A stretch of 17,602 nucleotides of DNA, taken from DASZYF01 sp035545535 (lineage in GTDB: Bacteria; Actinomycetota; Actinomycetes; Mycobacteriales; CAJCIY01). The translations under genes were made by a program, and so were the position numbers. The stretch is taken from contig DASZYF010000183.1 of the NCBI GenBank assembly GCA_035545535.1, forward strand, positions 1 to 17,602, written 5' to 3'. The number at the start of each line of letters is the position of its first letter. Within the stretch, counting starts at the first letter, position 1. Shown piece by piece: positions 1-9,109 of this stretch. The notes under the pieces were generated by a model that saw nothing but the letters and a program-made list of their open reading frames with translations, ran no database searches and was not told the DNA's origin.

Positions 1-162
1 ATCGGCAGCGTGGGCCGCTCGTCGTTCGTGGAGCTCCAGGCCGCGTGGCAGGGCGACACGTGCGTAGCGCTCTGCGAGACCACGGCCGCGACGGTCTCCG
101 ACGACGTCTCGGCTCCGCTGCCCGATGCGCTGCGCGACATCCTCGGGACGCTTCGCCCGTAG
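1..162 (+). CDS. Thioesterase (hotdog/4HBT family), C-terminal fragment
   Basis: The frame is open from the first base of the window and stops at TAG 160-162, giving 53 residues; the start lies outside. The fragment begins IGSVGRSSFVELQAAW and ends with an APLPDALRDIL-like tail. This matches the C-terminal strand-turn-strand and final helix of 4HBT acyl-CoA thioesterases of the acyl-ACP/YbgC type, which typically end in a basic or proline-containing 'lP...r..l' segment. Third codon positions are strongly G/C, as in the neighbouring real genes. The stop codon is only one base from the stop of the convergent propeller gene (164-166), so there is no room for a terminator between them. The likely role is hydrolysis of acyl-CoA or acyl-ACP thioesters in the cytoplasm. 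The substrate and catalytic residue cannot be judged because the N-terminal half is missing. Confidence 0.65.
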   Translation: MGSVGRSSFVELQAAWQGDTCVALCETTAATVSDDVSAPLPDALRDILGTLRP

Positions 163-163
163 G

Positions 164-2965
164 TCACACGGCGACGCGCAGCGCAGCGCTCGTCGTGGGC
201 AGGTGCACGATGTCGCCGCGGGCACGGATCCGCGCCCAGCGCGTGACGTGCGCGCTCGGGAGCGTCGCGGACCAGCGGCCATCCGCACGCACCCGAACGG
301 CCCGGACGAGGATCCAGTGCCCCTTCCGCAGCACCTGCAGCTCGACCCATCGGCCGGCCCACGCGCGGCTGAACGTCGCGGTGACCACCCAGTGCCCCGC
401 GTGGCGGTGCAGCGTGACGTGCGGTAGCACCCAGTGCGCCTTGAGCACCGCCGACGTGGTCGTCGCGCCCGCGGGCGTGCCCGCGTGCGTGGGTGGGATG
501 GTGGCGTGCGTCGAGATCGACGCTGACGTCGGCGCTGACGTCGGCGATGACGGATGCGTCGAGGGAGACGGCGATGGTGCGCTGATCGACGCGCTGGAGC
601 TCGGAGCCGGAGGGGGGACCGACGGCGGCATCGACCCGGGCACCGGGCTTACCGAGGGCGAGGGCAGTGCCGCCGGCGCGTGCGGTGCGTCGGGTGCGCC
701 CGCCGAGGTCGACGACCCGTCATGGAACGCTTCGATCCCGTTGGCGGTCACGACGACGACCAGCCCTTGGGCGACCGCTGGTCCCAGGACGGTGCCGCTG
801 TTGAGTGCGGGCGGGTTCGCGTCCGTCGTCGTCACGCCGAGCTCGGCCCCTGTGGCCTCGTCGAGGATCTCGAGATCGCCGAACACGTCTTCGACCAAAA
901 CGCGTCCCTGCGCGACGACGGGCTGCGCGACCGGGTGGTCGAGCGTGCTGCGCCAGTGCACCAGCCCCGTCAGGACGTCCGCTGCGACGAGGTCATCGCC
1001 TTCGACCGTGAACGAGGTGTGGTTGTCGGCGGCCGGGAGCACGTCGCTGCGCAGCACGCCGATGGCGTGTCCGTCGTCACGCGAGCGCAACAGGCCATCG
1101 CTCGGCAACGGCCGGGCGTCGACGGCGTCCTCGAACACGACGGGCAGCAGCGCCGAGTAGCCGAACGTGCTGACGTTCCAGCTCCAGGTCGGGCGTCCGC
1201 TGTCGTAGCGGTCCATGCTCGATGCCGCTCCCGCGAGGTACGCGGTCGTTCCGTCGACCGCAGGCGCGGTTCCGGAGGAGCCCCCGTCGCCCGCCAGGAG
1301 CTCGCCGGTCGTCATGTCGTACACCGAGTCGCCCGCGAACAGGTGTCCGGAATCGTCAGCCTGGCCGCCGCAGCAGGGCTTTGTGCTGGTCCAGAGCCGG
1401 TGGCCGTCGTCGATCTCGATGCCCTGAGCGCCGGCACTCGTGAACACGACCACGACCCCGTCCCCGGCAACGATCGAGCCGATCCATGAGGAGAACGTCA
1501 TGGTCGGCCAGAGCGGCTGCCCGGTGGTGGGGTTCACCGCGTGCAGCTGGTTGACCCCGCCGGCGGTGACGTTGGCGTAGAGCACGGCGCCGGGGACGAT
1601 CAGCGGCTGTCCGACGATGTTCGGTGCGGTGCTGTCGGACCAGGCGGCCGGCAGCGACGAGGTCACGGTGTCGCCGGCACGCCCGTCATGGCGTGCGTCA
1701 CCTCCGACGTTGGTCCAGCTCGGCCCTCGCACGCCGTTCGTGATGGTCGTCGGTGTGACGGGCGCCGGCGTCGGTGCGGCGACCTTCGGCAGCGCGCTCA
1801 TCGCCTCGGGTGTGGTGAACGCGTACACGTGCGAACCGATCGGCACTACGAGCACGCCGTCGGCCGACGCCATGCCCGTCGTCGTGGCGTTGCCCCCGTC
1901 TAAGTAGTCGAAGCCGGGGACGGGGTAGGAGTAGACGAGGGCGCCGCTCGCGTCGTCGAGCAGATCGATGCGCGGACCGGCCGCGACCGACGCGACGAGA
2001 CCGTCGACGGTGAGCATCGGACCTCGATAGTCCTTGGCGGCGGAGGACCAGGTCAGTGCCGCCGGATCGCTCTCGGGGCCGCCGGACAGCTGGCCATAAC
2101 CGCCGATGACGCGCGATCCGTCGAACGCGATCGTGCTGCCCAGAGGGTTCCATCCTGCGAACGCACCCGTCTTCATGTCGGCGATCGTGTTCGTCAGCCA
2201 CAGGCGCCCGTCGTGTGCCGGTACCGGGGTGGTGCTCGGGCTGGGGTTCGTGGTGATGCTCCACAGCTGCTGCCCGGTCGTCGCCGACCGGCCGACGATC
2301 GCGCTGCTCCACTGCGTGCCGACGTAGACGCCGCTCTCGACGGTGACGGGTGCCGACCCCTCAGCTCCGCCGCTCCTCGTGTCCCAGACGACGTGCCCGT
2401 CGGTCGCGTCCAGGGCCGTGGCGTCGGGAGCGTAGGAACCGAAGAAGTACACGAGCCCACCGCTCGCGACGGGGCCTCCCCACTGCCACGTGTTCGCTTC
2501 GAGGGCTTGGCCCCACAGCTCGGCGCCATCGACGGCGGACCAGGCCACCACCTGGCCCTGCGAGGCGAGGGCGATGATCTCGCCATCCCAGAACGCGGTA
2601 CCCACGATGGTCGTAGCGGTGGTGCGCTGCCACAGCAGCGAGCCATCGTGGGCGTCGACGGCGCGGATGGTCTGACCACCCCACAGGAAGACCCGGCCGT
2701 CGGCGATGAGCGGGTACTGCACGTTCCCGAGCGCGCTCGACAGGTCGAGCGACCACGCGAGCGAGAGGTCCCGCCCGAGCGGCCCCCCGGCGTGCCCGTC
2801 ATGCGTGGGCCCGCCCTGATAACCCGCGGCCGGAGCCGCGTCGGAGGAGGGCGGCAGCGGTGCGCCGGTCGCCGACGTCGTGCGGACGGCGGTCCCGATG
2901 AGGGCGAGGGTGAGCAGCAGCGCCGCGACGGCACGGGACCGCCGCGACGGGCCCCGTCGCGTCAC
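164..2965 (-). CDS. Exported tandem PQQ-type beta-propeller protein with Ser/Pro linker and Ig-like tail
   Basis: This is a 933-residue exported protein (numbered from GTG 2965). An Arg-rich n-region and an Ala/Leu hydrophobic core (about 1-32) form a clear signal peptide. Two beta-propellers follow, at about 46-387 and 415-752. Each opens with a similar GG-x-x-(R/H)DG-type entry and carries PQQ/BamB-type blades such as AVDAHDGSLLW, ALDATDGHVVW and AVNPTTGQPLW. A Pro/Ser/Thr linker (about 753-839) leads to a Trp- and Arg-rich Ig-like tail (840-933). A vicinal Cys pair sits at 531-532. Typical single PQQ-like propellers are about 350-400 residues, so this looks like a tandem duplication. An earlier in-frame GTG at 3004 would add 13 residues, but it lies inside an inverted repeat (2995-3045) that looks regulatory. 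Neither start has a good Shine-Dalgarno sequence. Cell-surface binding is inferred; no catalytic residues for a quinoprotein dehydrogenase are recognised. Confidence 0.85.
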   Translation of the reverse strand: MTRRGPSRRSRAVAALLLTLALIGTAVRTTSATGAPLPPSSDAAPAAGYQGGPTHDGHAGGPLGRDLSLAWSLDLSSALGNVQYPLIADGRVFLWGGQTIRAVDAHDGSLLWQRTTATTIVGTAFWDGEIIALASQGQVVAWSAVDGAELWGQALEANTWQWGGPVASGGLVYFFGSYAPDATALDATDGHVVWDTRSGGAEGSAPVTVESGVYVGTQWSSAIVGRSATTGQQLWSITTNPSPSTTPVPAHDGRLWLTNTIADMKTGAFAGWNPLGSTIAFDGSRVIGGYGQLSGGPESDPAALTWSSAAKDYRGPMLTVDGLVASVAAGPRIDLLDDASGALVYSYPVPGFDYLDGGNATTTGMASADGVLVVPIGSHVYAFTTPEAMSALPKVAAPTPAPVTPTTITNGVRGPSWTNVGGDARHDGRAGDTVTSSLPAAWSDSTAPNIVGQPLIVPGAVLYANVTAGGVNQLHAVNPTTGQPLWPTMTFSSWIGSIVAGDGVVVVFTSAGAQGIEIDDGHRLWTSTKPCCGGQADDSGHLFAGDSVYDMTTGELLAGDGGSSGTAPAVDGTTAYLAGAASSMDRYDSGRPTWSWNVSTFGYSALLPVVFEDAVDARPLPSDGLLRSRDDGHAIGVLRSDVLPAADNHTSFTVEGDDLVAADVLTGLVHWRSTLDHPVAQPVVAQGRVLVEDVFGDLEILDEATGAELGVTTTDANPPALNSGTVLGPAVAQGLVVVVTANGIEAFHDGSSTSAGAPDAPHAPAALPSPSVSPVPGSMPPSVPPPAPSSSASISAPSPSPSTHPSSPTSAPTSASISTHATIPPTHAGTPAGATTTSAVLKAHWVLPHVTLHRHAGHWVVTATFSRAWAGRWVELQVLRKGHWILVRAVRVRADGRWSATLPSAHVTRWARIRARGDIVHLPTTSAALRVAV

Positions 2966-2994
2966 TGACCCAGGGTCGGGAACGCGGGGCCTTT

Positions 2995-3045
2995 CGGACA
3001 CCACCCGGCCGGGTCATCCCGATGCCCCCCAGTTCGGGTGGTGTG
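2995..3045. promoter_or_regulatory. Divergent inverted repeat, candidate operator between the two secreted-protein genes
   Basis: Left arm ACACCACCCG (2998-3007) and right arm CGGGTGGTGT (3035-3044) are perfect 10-base inverted repeats separated by 27 bases. On their outer flanks both continue with a related CCG (GTCCG read on the minus strand, GTGACCG on the plus). The right arm extends to GTTCGGGTGGTGTG (3032-3045), which recurs exactly at 10292-10305 upstream of another exported-protein gene. The element lies 30 bases before the GTG of the propeller gene and 41 bases before the ATG of the kelch/beta-helix gene, as expected for a shared operator or activator site. No known binding consensus is recognised. 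The two arms could also form an RNA hairpin if transcription starts upstream of them. Confidence 0.45.
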
Positions 3046-3086
3046 ACCGGATTCGCCCCCCGTCGACACCGCCGAAGGACACGCTG

Positions 3087-6000
3087 ATGCAGGAGAGGGA
3101 CGGAGGCGACGTGGGCGCGCTACGCCGCGCGGCGACGGCGGTGCTCGCCGGGGCGGCCCTGTGCGCCCTTGGCGTGGCCGGCGCTGCTGCCGCGGCGGCC
3201 GTCCCCGGGTCCGGGGCGGCGACACCGACGACCCCCGCCCCGCGCAGCGCGGACGCCTACACCGCCGTCACGCTCACCGATGGTCGGGTGTACGTGCAGC
3301 AGTACACGACCTACCAGGCCAGCCGGCCGACGCCGGGCGAGATCTATGACCCGGGCACCTCATCGTGGAGCGACGTCCCGCCTCAGCCGGGTGGCGGGTC
3401 GGGTGGCGTGCTCGTCGCGCTGCCGGGAGACCGCGTGCTGTCGATCAGTGCCCAGAGCACCCAGTGCTGTGAGGGAGCCGTCACCGCCGAGCTCGACGTC
3501 TCGACGCTGACCTGGAAGCTGCTGTCCGACGATCCGCTGGTTGCGCACGTCGATCGCGCTGTCGTGCTGAACGACGGCGCCGCGCTCACGTTCGGTCCGA
3601 TGGGCGCTTCCGTCCTCGACCCGTCGACCGGCACGGTCACGGCGGTCTCGACGCCCGCGGGCTATCGGCAGAGCGACCTGTTCGGCGTTGCGCACGGCGC
3701 GAGCAGCGCGTACGTGTTCGGCGGCGCGCACGTGCTGCAGCTCGACGACGCGCAGCATGCCCTGACCGAGCTCGACGCCCCCGGCAGCGCCAGCGGGACG
3801 GCGTTGGCGCTGCCCGACGGCGAGGTCATGGTGCAGACCGGCGGCGCCGACTCGAGCACCGGCGTGCCGCGACCCACCTCGCTGTTCGACCCGGAGAGCG
3901 GGACCTGGCGTCGCGGTGGCCGCCCGCTCTTTGCCCACGGCACCCCGCAGCTCGTGGCCGCCGCTCATGGGCAGGTCCTCATGGCGGGCAGCGGGTACAA
4001 CGTCACCGCCCCACCGGAGCTGTACGACCCGGCCACCGACCTTTGGTCGCCGATCACGAGCGCGCTGCCGCTCGACGGCGGCACGGCCACGGCGCTGCCG
4101 GACGGCCGCGTCGTCCTGGTCGGCGGGCACGACGGCACGCCGACCGTCACCGACGTCATCACCGTCACCCCCGGCGGACCAGACCCGACGAGTGCTCCGT
4201 CGCCGCCCGGGCAGCTGAGCCTGTACGCGTCGGCGACGACTGCCCGCCCCTTGCAGACGGTCTCGCTCGGCGGCCGGCTCACCGACCGGGCGAGCAGTGC
4301 GCCGCGCGTCGGCGCGCCCGTCGACCTGTGGCGACGGAGCTCGGATGCGACCTCGTCCTGGACGCTCGTCGCGTCGACGACGACCGATTCCCATGGCATG
4401 GTCGCGTTCACCGACGTGCCGGACGCTGCGGTCACCTACGTCCTGCGCCACGCCGACGACGGGACCACCGGACCCACCGGCTCGGACCCGGTGGCCGTGG
4501 GCCTCGCCGTCGCGCCGACAGTCCCTTCGGCGGCTCGGAACGTCTACGCCGTGCCGCTCGACGGTGCCGCCGACGTGCACTGGGACGCACCCGCCGACGA
4601 CGGCGGCACGCCGATCGCGGGCTACACGGTGACGTTGAGCGGTAGGACGCAGAACGTCGCACCGACCGCGCGCACGGCCAGCTTCACGGGACTGACCAAC
4701 GGCAGCACCTACTACGCGACCGTCACACCGGTGAACCTGCTCGGCAACGGCCCGGTCGCTGGCAGCAACACGGTCGTGCCCTCGGCCGGACTGACCGAGC
4801 CCGACCACTCGGTGGGCACCGAGGTGTGCGGCAGCCTCCCGATCGGCACGACCACCTGGACGGGGGTGGGCTCGCCCTACTGGGTCTGTCCCCTCGGGAT
4901 CACAGTTCCGGAAGGAGCGGAGCTCGACGTCGACGGCACCGGTGGCGCCGTGTCCGTCGTCGTCGCGACCTCGAGCTCGTGGGACGCGGGCACGATCGTG
5001 GTCGGCGGCACGTTGGCGACCACTGGCACCGTCACCTTCGACGGCGCCGCAGCCGAGCCCGGCGGTTGGCAGGGGATCCGTACCACGTCCGACTGCTGCG
5101 CCGACCCCAGCACGTCGCGGACTGCCGTCGTCGACCTCGGCGGCGCCACGACGATCCGGGATGCGACCTTCGCGCTCAACGTGACGCGGGCCGTGCAGCT
5201 GGTGCTCGACGGCACGACGATCACGGACACGACCGAACAGGCCGCGTACGTCTCCGACGCGCCGGTGTCGATGACGGACATCGACGTCGAGCGCATCGGT
5301 CCCCCGGTGCAGCCGGCCTACCAGGAGACGGGTGGTGGCGTCGAGATCGACGCCACGTCAGGTCAGCGTGTGGTGGTCGTGGGTTCGACGTTCCGCGACA
5401 TCGCCGGCTCAGGCCTGGACGTCGGCGGCGACGGCGACATCACCGTGCACGACGACTTGTTCGAGCGCGACGGTGTGACAAGCGCTCCCTACGGGGTGGC
5501 CGTCCCTCCCGTCGCGATCGCGGGCGAGGGCTACTCCATCGGGCCCGACGGCGACGTCCATGACATCAACGGCGACAGCAACGTCGTCGACGCGATCTGG
5601 CTCGGTGGTCTGGTGACGAGCAGCAACTCGTTCGTCCCGTTCACGAACGGCACCACGCCGCACCCGCTCGGCTGGGTCGGGCACGGTGCGTCGTGGGGTC
5701 CGGGAGCGACATTGACCATCCCTGCCGGCGCGGCGGTCTATGGATCGTTCGGCGCGCACGGGGGAACCCTCGACGCCAGCGCCGGTGGAGTGCGCTGGAC
5801 CGGTCTCTCCGATCCCGCGCTCGGGCTGTGCGCAACCGCGATCTACTGCAGCTACGGGCCGGGCAGCATCGGTGCGACCGGTCCGACCTCGCACGTCGTG
5901 CTCGCCCACGACGACCTGCTCGGCAGCGTCGGGGGCTACACCGGCGCATCGGTGAGCATCACCGACAGCACGATCGATGTCGGTGGGGGCAACGGCGGCG

Positions 6001-9000
6001 GTGGCGTCGACGTCGCCGGGACGCTCGACCTCGAACGCACCACCATCCACGACGGCTCGTCCGACGGGGGCAGCTACTACCGGCCCATGTTGCAGACCGG
6101 TGGCCCGTCGACCATCCGTGACGTCACCGTCGACGGGTTGACCTACACCGCGACCAACGCATCCCCCCAGCCGCCGGTCGCGGTCGACCTCGGCGGCGGC
6201 GCGCATCAGCTCGACGTCAAGGGGCTGACCGTCCAGAACGTCGCCGGGACCGGGGTCACGCTCGAAGCGTCCGAGCCGATAGCCGTGCGCAACGTCGTCA
6301 TCCGCAACACGACGTGGCCGGCGTCCTACCGGATCGCGAGCGCCGAGCTGGCGCCGGCCGGCCCGGTCGAGCTGCCGACCGGTTCCGGCAACGAGCAGGA
6401 CGCTGTGGGCCTGAGCGGCACGATCGATGGCTCGTTCACCGTCACGCCGGTCGTCGACCTGCCCATCGACCACCCGCTCGGGACCGAGCTCGTCGACGTC
6501 GATGCGACCGGCCCGGGCGCGGTGACGCTGCCGGCCGGGATCGACCCGGTGTCCCAGCTCCGGATGGACGGGGAGTCGTTGCATGTGCAGGCGGGAGCCG
6601 ACGTGCGCTCCGAGATCAACCCGCTGGCGACCCCGCCAAAGCCGACGACGACACCGACGCTCACGGGCATCTCGTTCACGGCGATGGCCGTCGCCGGCCC
6701 ACCGACGCTCGACGTGACGATCACGGGGGCGAACGGTGAGGTGCCCATCACGATCGCCACGACGGGGCACGTCACGTCGTTCGCGATGACCGGGAGCAAC
6801 TGGGCTGCACCCGTCAGCGTCGACGGAGTCGAGAGTGCGACGTTCACCGCCGACACGGGTGACCATCGCTGGAGCATCAGCGGGACGCCGCACATCGACG
6901 TCGACACGGTTGCCCTCAGCGGCGCGGCCAGCGGACTCACCGTCGTCGGCCCGCACGGCGATCTCGCCGGTGCCGGACCCGCCGACGACATCGTCGTGCG
7001 ACATGTCACCGTCGCCGGGAGCGCGCCGCCGGCGCAAGGCTGGAGCTGGCCGGACCAGCCGCGTCCGCCGGTCTTGCTGTGCGGCATCCGCGCCGCCATC
7101 GGCCCGGGTGGCGGGATCGATGACCTGCAGGGAGCGGGCAACACGATCGACGCTGTCGGCCTCGAGCACATCACGGCGCTCGGCGGCCTGACCTGGACCT
7201 CCATCGTCGACAGCCCGCTGCCGCACCCGCTCGGCGACCTCGAGACCGGGTTCGGCTGCTCGCCCTCTGCCATCGCCACATCCACGACCACCTCGGCCCA
7301 CCTCAACATGGCGATCGTCGGCGGCACCCTCACCTTCCCGAAGGACGCGGTGGTGAAGGGCGCCGGCGGGATCGTCCTCACCGCGGGAGCGCAGGTCGAC
7401 GCCACCGCCGGTGGAGCGACGTTCCCCGACGTCACCGACACCGGGACGACACCGGTGTGCGGCCCGCTCGGCGGAGTCATCTACTCGACCAACGACCAGT
7501 CGGGTGGCTTCAACACCTGCGGCGGGACGAGCGAAGGCTACGTATCGCTCTACGATGCTCCCGCCTTCGCGCCGGACTTCTCTCCCGGAGGGGGGATGGC
7601 GTTCGTTGACGCGTCGCTGCCGGACGTCGTGTCCGTCACCGGAGTCACGCGCAGCCCGGATCACCCGGACGAAGGCCTCTACATCAAGGACTCGGTGCTC
7701 GGTGCGGTGCACGCGCTCGACAGCTCCGTCCTCATCGACGGTGCCGGCCTGGGCACCATCGGCATCAGCGGCGGACCGGGCGCGGAGCTCGACGACATCG
7801 GGCTGCGCACCACGCCGACGCCGGTGGAGGGCGGTATCGAGGGTGGGTGTGAGTGCGGTGTGATCACCGCGTCCGACGTCGTCGTGCACGTCAACGGCCT
7901 CACCGCGGTCGGCGTGCAGAACCCCCTCGAGCTCGACGGCGTCCTCGCCGGCAGCACGGTCGACTGCGCGGACATCGAGGACTCGCCCGCCGAAGGCGGG
8001 ATCTATGTCAAGAACAACACGGCAGCGGTGACCGTGCGGCACAGCGCGCTCTTCGGCTCAACCAACCTGACGGGTTGGCGTGCCTTTGACCTGCGCAACA
8101 CCGACTTCTTCAGCACGCCGGCGTACCCGGTCGTCACGGACGACGTGTTCTGGGGACAGCCCGGTGGCCCGGTCGCCGGCCAGATCAGCGGTCCGGACGA
8201 CGTCACGGTGAGCGACCCGGCGGACGCGACACCGGCGTGCGCGGCGGCCGCGCACGGTCCCGGTGGCGACGGCAGCGGTGTCATCGCGCCGACGCCATCG
8301 ATGAGGCCCACGCCATCAGGGACGCCGACCCCGTCGCCCAGCGCCTCGCCGTCGCCATCGATATCGCCATCGGCGACGGCACCCTCGGTGACCCCACCGA
8401 GCCTGCCCTCGACCGGCCCGTCCTCGCCCGTCCCGGGCGTTACCCGCGCGGCGGTGCCGAACGTGCACGTCGACATCGAGATGCCCGGCACGGTCGTCGC
8501 CGGACGGGACCTGCGCGTGAGCGGCGACGTCGTGACAGACGCATCGAGGAGCAGCGTCGGCGTCGTCGTCTACGCCCGTGACCTCGCCACGCACACGCTG
8601 ACCAGCTCGCCTGCTCGTCCCGATGCCACCGGTCGCTGGGCGGTGGTCCTGCACCCGCTCCACCGAAGCCTCGTGATCGCCGTCGCGACGGTGCAAGGGA
8701 CCGCCGCCGCATCACCCCTCGACACGGTGACCGTCACCCCAAAGCTCTCCATCGCCGTGGCGCACGTCGCCTCACACCTGCGGGTGCGCGCCATCGCGCA
8801 GCCTGTCAGTGCCGGCTTGCTGCTCACGGCCCGGCTCGTCGACAGCCGCGGTCACGTCCTCGCCATCGCGCACGGGCGGACCAACACCTCCGGCGTCGCC
8901 GTCATGACCTTGCCCCGGCGAGCGGGCGAGCACATCGTGCGGACCAGCGTCGCCGCCACCCCGAACCTCCTCGCGGCCACGGCGTCGACGTCCACCCCGC

Positions 9001-9005
9001 GCTGA
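3087..9005 (+). CDS. Giant exported kelch / FN3 / parallel beta-helix repeat protein
   Basis: This is 1972 residues from ATG 3087, chosen because GAAGGA (3074-3079) sits seven bases upstream. GTG 3111 with GGAGG four bases upstream is an alternative. The frame is open back to 2880, but that part overlaps the divergent gene. In order there are a signal peptide (1-38), a kelch/galactose-oxidase-like propeller (about 55-360, with blades such as EIYDPGTSSW, LFDPESGTW and ELYDPATDLW), an Ig-like domain (375-470), and an FN3 domain (475-565). A right-handed beta-helix region (570-1700) follows, built of four related modules, each opening at a PHPLG-like sequence. Then come a Pro/Ser/Thr linker (1725-1790) and two Ig-like segments (1793-1972). 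No sortase signal or C-terminal membrane helix is present, so the protein is probably released or held non-covalently. Beta-helices of this kind often bind or cleave polysaccharides, and kelch propellers bind glycans or proteins. No lyase active site is recognised, so enzymatic activity is uncertain. Confidence 0.88.
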   Translation: MQERDGGDVGALRRAATAVLAGAALCALGVAGAAAAAAVPGSGAATPTTPAPRSADAYTAVTLTDGRVYVQQYTTYQASRPTPGEIYDPGTSSWSDVPPQPGGGSGGVLVALPGDRVLSISAQSTQCCEGAVTAELDVSTLTWKLLSDDPLVAHVDRAVVLNDGAALTFGPMGASVLDPSTGTVTAVSTPAGYRQSDLFGVAHGASSAYVFGGAHVLQLDDAQHALTELDAPGSASGTALALPDGEVMVQTGGADSSTGVPRPTSLFDPESGTWRRGGRPLFAHGTPQLVAAAHGQVLMAGSGYNVTAPPELYDPATDLWSPITSALPLDGGTATALPDGRVVLVGGHDGTPTVTDVITVTPGGPDPTSAPSPPGQLSLYASATTARPLQTVSLGGRLTDRASSAPRVGAPVDLWRRSSDATSSWTLVASTTTDSHGMVAFTDVPDAAVTYVLRHADDGTTGPTGSDPVAVGLAVAPTVPSAARNVYAVPLDGAADVHWDAPADDGGTPIAGYTVTLSGRTQNVAPTARTASFTGLTNGSTYYATVTPVNLLGNGPVAGSNTVVPSAGLTEPDHSVGTEVCGSLPIGTTTWTGVGSPYWVCPLGITVPEGAELDVDGTGGAVSVVVATSSSWDAGTIVVGGTLATTGTVTFDGAAAEPGGWQGIRTTSDCCADPSTSRTAVVDLGGATTIRDATFALNVTRAVQLVLDGTTITDTTEQAAYVSDAPVSMTDIDVERIGPPVQPAYQETGGGVEIDATSGQRVVVVGSTFRDIAGSGLDVGGDGDITVHDDLFERDGVTSAPYGVAVPPVAIAGEGYSIGPDGDVHDINGDSNVVDAIWLGGLVTSSNSFVPFTNGTTPHPLGWVGHGASWGPGATLTIPAGAAVYGSFGAHGGTLDASAGGVRWTGLSDPALGLCATAIYCSYGPGSIGATGPTSHVVLAHDDLLGSVGGYTGASVSITDSTIDVGGGNGGGGVDVAGTLDLERTTIHDGSSDGGSYYRPMLQTGGPSTIRDVTVDGLTYTATNASPQPPVAVDLGGGAHQLDVKGLTVQNVAGTGVTLEASEPIAVRNVVIRNTTWPASYRIASAELAPAGPVELPTGSGNEQDAVGLSGTIDGSFTVTPVVDLPIDHPLGTELVDVDATGPGAVTLPAGIDPVSQLRMDGESLHVQAGADVRSEINPLATPPKPTTTPTLTGISFTAMAVAGPPTLDVTITGANGEVPITIATTGHVTSFAMTGSNWAAPVSVDGVESATFTADTGDHRWSISGTPHIDVDTVALSGAASGLTVVGPHGDLAGAGPADDIVVRHVTVAGSAPPAQGWSWPDQPRPPVLLCGIRAAIGPGGGIDDLQGAGNTIDAVGLEHITALGGLTWTSIVDSPLPHPLGDLETGFGCSPSAIATSTTTSAHLNMAIVGGTLTFPKDAVVKGAGGIVLTAGAQVDATAGGATFPDVTDTGTTPVCGPLGGVIYSTNDQSGGFNTCGGTSEGYVSLYDAPAFAPDFSPGGGMAFVDASLPDVVSVTGVTRSPDHPDEGLYIKDSVLGAVHALDSSVLIDGAGLGTIGISGGPGAELDDIGLRTTPTPVEGGIEGGCECGVITASDVVVHVNGLTAVGVQNPLELDGVLAGSTVDCADIEDSPAEGGIYVKNNTAAVTVRHSALFGSTNLTGWRAFDLRNTDFFSTPAYPVVTDDVFWGQPGGPVAGQISGPDDVTVSDPADATPACAAAAHGPGGDGSGVIAPTPSMRPTPSGTPTPSPSASPSPSISPSATAPSVTPPSLPSTGPSSPVPGVTRAAVPNVHVDIEMPGTVVAGRDLRVSGDVVTDASRSSVGVVVYARDLATHTLTSSPARPDATGRWAVVLHPLHRSLVIAVATVQGTAAASPLDTVTVTPKLSIAVAHVASHLRVRAIAQPVSAGLLLTARLVDSRGHVLAIAHGRTNTSGVAVMTLPRRAGEHIVRTSVAATPNLLAATASTSTPR

Positions 9006-9109
9006 TGGGGGCCTCGGCGACCTCCGGCAGCTGCATGCGCCGGCGCAGGTAGCCCACGACGGTCGTCACGCGACTGCGCCTGTGGGTGTCGGGCGAAGTG
9101 CTCCGCGCG

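Noticed and set aside
5409..8042. An 877-codon minus-strand frame inside the beta-helix gene.
   Set aside because: Its Arg/Asp/Val-rich composition is typical of a shadow of high-GC coding DNA, and the plus strand clearly encodes the beta-helix protein.
8400..8435. LPSTG, a sortase-like motif, in the linker of the kelch/beta-helix protein.
   Set aside because: It is about 200 residues from the C-terminus and is not followed by a hydrophobic segment and basic tail, so it is not a sortase signal.
9006..9109. A minus-strand segment reading VTTVVGYLRRRMQLPE, and GC hairpins, in the gap between convergent genes.
   Set aside because: The peptide has good codon usage, but the frame only continues antisense into the beta-helix gene and no family is recognised. 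The hairpins (for example TGCGCCGGCGCA, 9036-9047) lack T-runs or a proper loop.
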